From Planctomycetota bacterium (GTDB lineage: Bacteria; Planctomycetota; Phycisphaerae; Sedimentisphaerales; Anaerobacaceae), in NCBI GenBank assembly GCA_020344865.1, contig CP070830.1, positions 1,571,329 through 1,581,069 of the forward strand: DNA of 9,741 nucleotides. Reading direction: 5' to 3'. Positions 5,068-9,741 of this stretch are shown here, one piece after another (position 1 is the stretch's first letter; every line of letters starts with the position of its first letter). The position numbers and the translations under genes were made by a program. Below the pieces are notes generated by a model. That model was not told the DNA's origin. It made no database searches and saw only the letters and a list, made by a program, of their open reading frames with translations.

Positions 5068-8064
5068 GAAGCTGAAATGAGCCACAAAGCGGAGAAGCGA
5101 AAGAGACCCAAGACCAAGATAGCAGCATGGGTATTGGCCTGCGTTGTTGTTTTGCTTTTGTTATTGACGTTTTTTGTGCCGTGGTTAGTGTCTTCGGAGG
5201 CTGGGCGGAAGATGATATTAGCCAAGGTCAACGATTCGGTTGATGGGGAGGTTGATTTTGGTGGTCTTTCGATGGGCTGGTTCACAGGAATCAGGGTTAC
5301 GGATATTAGCTTCAAGGATAGTACGGGCAGTATTTCGGCGGCGGTGAAGCAAGTTGCGACAAAGCCGCATTACGGGTCGATTGTAATGGGGCGTCTGTCT
5401 TTTGGCGAGACTGTAATTGACGAGCCGAGGGTGGAGGTGGACATTGGGGGCTTAGAGCCCAAGGAGCGCGGGGTTTCCGGGGAGGGGGAAAGAGCGGCGG
5501 TGGGCTTGCCAATTTCGAGAGTGGACCTTGTTGTCAATGACGGGGGTCTGAAGGTCTTTGACAAAGAGGTGGAAACAGTGGGTCTTTCGCGGATAAACTC
5601 TAAGGTGAATCTGCGCCGGCCGGGAAGACGAAGCACTTTCGATATAGATATGGCGGTCGTCAGCGGGGGTGAGGAAGCGAACGTCGCTGCGCGGGGTGGC
5701 GTTCGGCCCGGCTACAATAAAAAAGGCTGGACACTGGAAGGCACGAGCGGCGATTTAGCCATTGAGGTCAATGATTTGGAGGTTGGGTCACTGGGGCCGA
5801 TTTTGGCACTTTTGGAGGTTGAGGTTGAGGGTAAGGGGAGAATCTCGGCTGATATAAACGGCGAAATTAAAGAAGGTCGGCTTGAGAGTCTCAGGGCGGA
5901 GGTCAAGGGCAAGGATTTGGATGTAAGGGCGGCCGGGTTGATGGAGGGTCGTTTTAAGACCGGTCGATTGGATATTAATGCCGAGCTGCTACGCCAGAAG
6001 CAAATGATAAATATTGAGAACTTAGACGTGCAGGCCGACTGGTTCGATGGGCGAGCCAAGGGAACCGTGCCGACAACTTTCGGGTCGTTGAGTGAGTTTC
6101 TGAAATCCGAGTCGAAGCTAAGCGGCAATTTCGAACTGGACGTAGCGCAGCTTTCGCAGCAGATGCCGGGGATTTTACGGCTTAAAGAGGACGCGAGGGT
6201 AACTTCCGGCAAGCTGACCGGCAGCATTGAGACGCTGACCGAAGAGGGAGAACGCAAGATAAAAGGCCAGGCCGAGCTCGCGGGACTGGGCGGGACGGTC
6301 AGGTCAAAGGCGGTGGCTTTGACCGAGCCGGTAACGGCGCGGCTTCAAATCGCACCGGACGAGGACGGCGTAAAGTTTGACAGACTGGATTTGTCCAGCT
6401 CGTTTGCCAAAATTAATTGCAGCGGGAGCAGCCAGCTGCTGAAATGGCGGGGTGGCGCAGACTTAGCAAGGCTTCAATCGGAACTGGGGCAGTTCGCGGA
6501 CATGAAGGGGTATAAGGTGGCGGGCGAGGTTTCCGGTGAAGGCGAGGTGGCCATGGGGGAGGATAAAGTAATCGCCAACGGCTCATCGGAGATTAAGGGG
6601 CTTCGCCTGATTTCGGCAGAGGGGCTGAGCGCGTCGGAGCCGATGGCCGAAGTAACTTTTTCAGTTAGTTCCGAGCAGGCGCGGGAGATTGTTGACATTG
6701 ATTTTGTAGAGGCAAGAGGGAGCTTTGGGCGGCTTGGTGTAAAAAATGCGTCTCTGCCATTAGCCAAAGAGACGGCGAGGCCGATGAAGGCGCCTGTTTC
6801 CGCGAAGGTCGATTTGGCAAAGGTCCAGATGTTTGCGGTTGTGCTGGGAGCGCTGCCGAAAGAAATGCAACTGGCGGGCACCGCCGAGTCGGAGATTACC
6901 ATAAGCTCCGAAAAGAATATCTATAGGGTCGCGACCGACGCGACAAAGATTGATAATTTGAAAGTTGTTTATCCCGGAAAAGAGCCTTTTGAACAGGAAC
7001 AGGTATCAGTTGTTTTTGACGCCGAGGTCAGTCCGGTAGAGAAAAGCGTCAATGTCCGCAGATTTGAGCTGATAAGTCCGCAGATTAAAATTAAGAAGGG
7101 AGAATTCAGCCGGGTAACGAAAGAAGGCAGGACGAAACTGGCCGGGCAGGTTGATTGTGAGTACGACTGGGCGGCTGTGAGTACTGTTGCCTCGGCCTTT
7201 TTGCCTAAGGGCCTGAAAATGGAGGGAAAAAGAAAGGACACGGTTACTTTTTCCAGCGAGTATCCTGCCGACAGCGCAGAGCAGATGCTGGCTAATCTTG
7301 ATACAGGCGGCAAACTCGGCTTCGAGCGGGCAGAGTATATGGGTCTGCGTTTTGGGCCGACCGAGGTTGACGTTCAGGTCCGTAAGGGCCTGCTGAAGAT
7401 TGCCCCGTTTTCTGCAGCGGTCAATAAGGGCGAAGTAAGCTTTGCCGGGGAGGCAGACTTCAAACAGAAACCGACGCTGTTAAAGACGCCGGGGCCGATT
7501 CAGGTAGTCAAGGAGGTTCAAATCAACGATGAGACTACAAAGAGGCTTTTGATGTATCTGAACCCGGTCTTTGCAGATGCGGTCAATGTCAGCGGCGTGG
7601 CGAATTTAGAGTGCGAGCGGCTTGCCATACCGCTCGCAGGAGCGACGAAGAATGACATTGAGATAGTCGGCACCGTATCGATAGAGGAGCTTCTATTACA
7701 GGCTTCCCCGTTGTTGGATATGGTTCTTTCGGTGGTTGGCACGCGCGCGGGAGGGCAGGTCATTACCATTCGGCCGACGAAGTTCACAGTTCGGGATGGT
7801 TTAGTCAAGTATGACGATATGCAAATGGATGTCGGCAATAATCCGGTGAATTTCAAGGGGGTTATAGGGCTGGATAAGAGTTTGAATATGACCGTCACTC
7901 TGCCTTATACTTATGAGGGAAGAACCGTGAGGGTGGGGCAGGCGGATGCCGGAGACAGGGTGTCGGTGCCGCTGAAAGGGACACTGAATAAACCCGAGCT
8001 CGATTTGGGTAGATTGCTTCAGGAGCAGCTGCTGGAGAGAGGACTTAGAGAGTTGCTTAAGTAG
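5065..8064 (+). CDS. Large AsmA/TamB-like (DUF748-type) envelope protein
   Basis: The 999-residue protein has a short basic cytoplasmic N-terminus (residues 1-18, with KRKRPKTK), one hydrophobic helix (about 19-42, AAWVLACVVVLLLLL then FFVPWLV) and a long extracytoplasmic part made of repeated short beta-strands with periodic Gly, Asp and Val. Just after the membrane helix comes the stretch common to the AsmA superfamily (RKMILAKVNDSV, then a G-L-D/S strand pattern about 61-85). The C-terminus has the family-like end: TVSIEELLLQASPLLDMV, an F-T-V-R-D-G strand, NFKGVIGLDKSLNMTV, then VPLKGTLNKPELDLGRLL and a Leu-rich terminal helix. Known relatives (AsmA, YhdP, TamB) form long hydrophobic grooves that move lipids between inner and outer membranes or help outer-membrane protein assembly. 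A similar role here is inference. It lies 81 bases after frr on the same strand and may share that operon. No signal-peptidase site is evident, so it should be membrane-anchored. The family call is by architecture, not by a single diagnostic motif. Confidence 0.75.
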   Translation: MEAEMSHKAEKRKRPKTKIAAWVLACVVVLLLLLTFFVPWLVSSEAGRKMILAKVNDSVDGEVDFGGLSMGWFTGIRVTDISFKDSTGSISAAVKQVATKPHYGSIVMGRLSFGETVIDEPRVEVDIGGLEPKERGVSGEGERAAVGLPISRVDLVVNDGGLKVFDKEVETVGLSRINSKVNLRRPGRRSTFDIDMAVVSGGEEANVAARGGVRPGYNKKGWTLEGTSGDLAIEVNDLEVGSLGPILALLEVEVEGKGRISADINGEIKEGRLESLRAEVKGKDLDVRAAGLMEGRFKTGRLDINAELLRQKQMINIENLDVQADWFDGRAKGTVPTTFGSLSEFLKSESKLSGNFELDVAQLSQQMPGILRLKEDARVTSGKLTGSIETLTEEGERKIKGQAELAGLGGTVRSKAVALTEPVTARLQIAPDEDGVKFDRLDLSSSFAKINCSGSSQLLKWRGGADLARLQSELGQFADMKGYKVAGEVSGEGEVAMGEDKVIANGSSEIKGLRLISAEGLSASEPMAEVTFSVSSEQAREIVDIDFVEARGSFGRLGVKNASLPLAKETARPMKAPVSAKVDLAKVQMFAVVLGALPKEMQLAGTAESEITISSEKNIYRVATDATKIDNLKVVYPGKEPFEQEQVSVVFDAEVSPVEKSVNVRRFELISPQIKIKKGEFSRVTKEGRTKLAGQVDCEYDWAAVSTVASAFLPKGLKMEGKRKDTVTFSSEYPADSAEQMLANLDTGGKLGFERAEYMGLRFGPTEVDVQVRKGLLKIAPFSAAVNKGEVSFAGEADFKQKPTLLKTPGPIQVVKEVQINDETTKRLLMYLNPVFADAVNVSGVANLECERLAIPLAGATKNDIEIVGTVSIEELLLQASPLLDMVLSVVGTRAGGQVITIRPTKFTVRDGLVKYDDMQMDVGNNPVNFKGVIGLDKSLNMTVTLPYTYEGRTVRVGQADAGDRVSVPLKGTLNKPELDLGRLLQEQLLERGLRELLK

Positions 8065-8088
8065 AGCTATCAGCGGAGTGGAATTCTC

Positions 8089-8112
8089 AAAACAAAATCA
8101 GAACAGTCTGAT
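8089..8112 (-). terminator. Candidate intrinsic terminator of the leftward operon
   Basis: Read on the minus strand, ATCAGA (8112-8107) pairs perfectly with TCTGAT (8102-8097) around a CTGT loop, and the stem runs into TTTGTTTTG (8096-8088). The stop codon of the LysE-type gene lies inside the 3' arm. The stem is short (6 bp, two G-C pairs), so strength may be low. It lies in the convergent gap with the AsmA-like gene. I see no comparable structure for the plus strand. Confidence 0.4.
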
Positions 8113-8727
8113 AGAGTTGCGGACCGCGCTATAAATAAAGAACAAGCCGAAGAAGATAAGAGCTACTGCGCAAATCTTAAGGAGGGTATTCTGCAGGCGC
8201 GGGCCAAGGAGGCGCGAGCCTTTGAAGCTTGCCCAGGCGAGGGCGTGCAGCCAGACGCAGTCGACGAGCCAGTGGACGATGGCGAACAATGCGAAGGCCC
8301 AGATTCCGAAGCTTCTGGCGGTGGTGGCGAGCGCAAGACCTATGGTGGCCCACCAGAGCAGGAAGTAGGGATTTCCCGCCGAGAGTATGATACCGGCCCA
8401 GACGGGGTTTTCATCAAGGGCTTTTAGTTGCGGCGTGTCGGCGCTTCTAAGGGAAGCGAGCATCTGGGCGGCCATCAGGAGCAGGATTATTCCTCCGGCC
8501 GTACCGATTATTATCTGGGTGACGGTCGATTTCAGGATGACGTCGAGGCCGAGCATGATGAGGACCATTAGCGGAAATTCGATGATGCCGTGACCGACTG
8601 CGAGCGCGAGGCCGGCGTAGCGGTTTCGAGAGCCTGTTGCGATTGCGGTGGCGGTAACGGGGCCGGGCTGGGCGGCTCCGGAGAAGGATATGATGAAGAC
8701 CTGGATTAGGAAGAGCAGTAGGGTCAT
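8098..8727 (-). CDS. LysE/RhtB-type integral membrane transporter
   Basis: The 209-residue protein has the size and layout of the LysE/RhtB superfamily of amino-acid and small-solute exporters, with about six hydrophobic segments (roughly 4-24, 38-61, 68-92, 110-135, 142-165, 182-203). Landmarks are the PGP motif (21-23) after a hydrophobic start, the polar GSRNRYAGL loop (32-40) into GHGIIEFPL (46-53), and SAGNPYFLLWW (116-126), which resembles the 'NPK/NPY' segment of the family. The substrate cannot be told. It starts 21 bases after the YjbQ-family gene and is the last gene of the leftward set. There is no clear Shine-Dalgarno sequence before its ATG (8727), so it may depend on translational coupling. 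It converges with the AsmA-like gene with a 33-base gap. Confidence 0.85.
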   Translation of the reverse strand: MTLLLFLIQVFIISFSGAAQPGPVTATAIATGSRNRYAGLALAVGHGIIEFPLMVLIMLGLDVILKSTVTQIIIGTAGGIILLLMAAQMLASLRSADTPQLKALDENPVWAGIILSAGNPYFLLWWATIGLALATTARSFGIWAFALFAIVHWLVDCVWLHALAWASFKGSRLLGPRLQNTLLKICAVALIFFGLFFIYSAVRNSIRLF

Positions 8728-8748
8728 AAGGTTGCCAGCAACGGTCGG

Positions 8749-9165
8749 TTATTCACCGATGATTTTTACAAGGACGCGTTTTTTTCTTTTTCCGTCGAAC
8801 TCGCCATAGAATATTTGCTCCCACGGGCCGAAGTCGAGCCGGCCATCTGTAACGGCGACGACGACTTCACGGCCCATTATGGTACGTTTGAGGTGCGCAT
8901 CGGCGTTGTCCTCGAAGCCGTTGTGCCGGTACTGGGAGTAGGGTTTTTCGGGGGCGAGTTTTTCGAGCCAGACTTCGAAGTCATGGTGCAGGCCGGACTC
9001 GTCGTCGTTGATAAAGACGCTGGCGGTGATGTGCATGGCGTTGCAGAGGACGAGGCCCTCGGTGATGCCGCTTTCTTCGAGGCACTGCTGAACCTGCGGG
9101 GTGATGTTGATAAGTTCGCGTCTGGCCTTTGCGTTGAACCAGAGTTCTTTTCTGTAGCTTTTCAT
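8749..9165 (-). CDS. YjbQ/UPF0047 family protein
   Basis: The 138-residue product matches the UPF0047/YjbQ family: MHITASVFINDDE (44-56), a conserved Asp (62), NADAHLKRTIMG (87-98) and the C-terminal DGRLDFGPWEQIFY (107-120) followed by GEFDGKRKKRVLV (121-133). His45 and His91 and nearby acidic residues form the usual putative metal/active-site cluster. E. coli YjbQ shows low thiamine-phosphate synthase activity when overproduced, but the natural role in most organisms is unsettled, so I give no enzyme name. The ATG at 9165 has GGAGG (9176-9180) ten bases upstream, inside the end of the glycosyltransferase gene. Start and stop overlap as ATGA, so the two genes are probably translationally coupled. 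It is soluble, with no signal peptide. Full length for the family. Confidence 0.93.
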   Translation of the reverse strand: MKSYRKELWFNAKARRELINITPQVQQCLEESGITEGLVLCNAMHITASVFINDDESGLHHDFEVWLEKLAPEKPYSQYRHNGFEDNADAHLKRTIMGREVVVAVTDGRLDFGPWEQIFYGEFDGKRKKRVLVKIIGE

Positions 9166-9741
9166 AATTTGTTTTCCTCCAGGAGTTTTTTGTAGACGGC
9201 TTCGATGGTGTCGACCATAGTTTCCGGTGCGAATTTTTGTTTTACGGATTCCCTGCCAGCCCTGCCGAGTTTGTCTCTGAGGTCTTCATTTTCCAGCAAT
9301 TCCGCGCAGGCGGTCGTTAGTTGTTCGATGTTTCTGGGCTGGATGAGTCGGCCGGTGCTCTCGTTTACGACTTCTCTTGCGCCATCGACATCGAAGGATA
9401 CGGCCGGCTTGGCGCAGAGCATTGCCTGCGGCAGCGTCCGGGCGAGGCCTTCCCGCAATGAGCAGTGGACAAGTATGTCCGAGGAATTGATGGCGACGGG
9501 GATTTGGTGGGGCGGCAGCAGGTCGGTGAATTTGATTTTTTCGGAAAGTCCCAACTCGTGAACCTGCTCTTTATAATGCTGCGACAGATTGCCATCTCCG
9601 ACGAAGAGCCAAACAGCGTTTTGGTATCGCTGCGAGAGCGTTTTGGCTGATTCGATGATGTAGTCGTGACCTTTGAGCATGAAGAGCCGTGCGATAGTAA
9701 CAAGAACGACAGCATCTTCGGCGATTCCGTATTTTTGGCGG
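9162..9741 (-). CDS. GT4 family glycosyltransferase, N-terminal part beyond the window
   Basis: Only the C-terminal 192 residues are seen; the frame is open to the right edge, so the ATG at 9680 is internal. This is the nucleotide-sugar-binding Rossmann domain of a retaining GT4 transferase with a GT-B fold: VVLVTIARLF (11-20) then LKGHD (22-26), the VGDGNL turn (47-52), LPPHQIPVAINSSDILVHCSLREGLARTLPQAM with its REGL at 96-99, and KPAVSFDVDGAREVV (111-125). R18 and K23 are the residues that usually bind the sugar-nucleotide phosphates, and E97 is the first Glu of the EX7E motif. The second Glu is Gln105 here, a variant I know from the 'REGLxRxLPQ' subtype, so it need not mean loss of function. 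It likely acts in surface polysaccharide or glycan synthesis. It overlaps the next gene by 4 bases. Confidence 0.93.
   Translation of the reverse strand, partial: RQKYGIAEDAVVLVTIARLFMLKGHDYIIESAKTLSQRYQNAVWLFVGDGNLSQHYKEQVHELGLSEKIKFTDLLPPHQIPVAINSSDILVHCSLREGLARTLPQAMLCAKPAVSFDVDGAREVVNESTGRLIQPRNIEQLTTACAELLENEDLRDKLGRAGRESVKQKFAPETMVDTIEAVYKKLLEENKL

Noticed and set aside
5712..6257. 181-codon antisense frame inside the AsmA-like gene, and several similar ones
   Set aside because: All are Ser/Pro-rich mirror images of a repetitive beta-strand protein with no ribosome binding sites.
8815..9195. 126-codon plus-strand frame opposite YjbQ
   Set aside because: It is the complement of a clearly conserved family gene and has no protein-like motifs.
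9260..9480. Loss of function of the GT4 enzyme because the second Glu of EX7E is Gln
   Set aside because: The 'REGLxRxLPQ' form is a recurring variant among GT4 enzymes as far as I recall, and the rest of the domain is intact.

Overview
The window is a bacterial chromosome segment. Its middle is the conserved translation cluster rpsB-tsf-pyrH-frr, followed on the same strand by one very large gene for an AsmA/TamB-like envelope protein. Two separate neighbourhoods flank it: carbohydrate-active enzyme genes on the left, and a leftward glycosyltransferase / YjbQ / LysE-type transporter gene set on the right. GTG starts, G-rich AGGAG-type ribosome binding sites, a degenerate 7-bp repeat between genes and a didermic envelope protein beside the ribosomal operon would fit the Planctomycetota (Phycisphaerae-like) or a relative. 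That assignment is a guess from style; no marker in the window proves it.

Layout. Positions 2-85 hold the last 27 codons of a plus-strand protein, probably a glycoside hydrolase (GH97-like ending). The gap 86-391 carries a five-unit heptanucleotide repeat (240-274) and a good sigma-70-type promoter (318-346) for a GH130 beta-mannoside phosphorylase/hydrolase-family gene (392-1312). A 388-base gap then leads to a promoter at about 1604-1632 and rpsB (GTG 1701-2630), which encodes ribosomal protein S2 with a long basic-then-acidic C-terminal tail. The 110-base rpsB-tsf spacer can form two mutually exclusive hairpins and is the most interesting non-coding element seen. tsf (2741-3607), pyrH (GTG 3666-4397), frr (4423-4983) and the AsmA-like gene (5065-8064) follow with gaps of 25-81 bases and read as one transcription unit.

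On the minus strand, a GT4 glycosyltransferase (cut by the right edge) overlaps the YjbQ-family gene by 4 bases, and the LysE-type gene follows 21 bases later. A hairpin with a U-rich tail at 8089-8112 may end this leftward unit where it converges with the AsmA-like gene.

How the genes work together. S2, EF-Ts, UMP kinase and ribosome recycling factor form a growth-linked core set. In many bacteria envelope genes (uppS, cdsA, dxr, rseP, bamA) follow frr; here the envelope gene is an AsmA-like protein. I see no defence system, mobile element, CRISPR array, tRNA or rRNA. Most of the window is ordinary housekeeping sequence.
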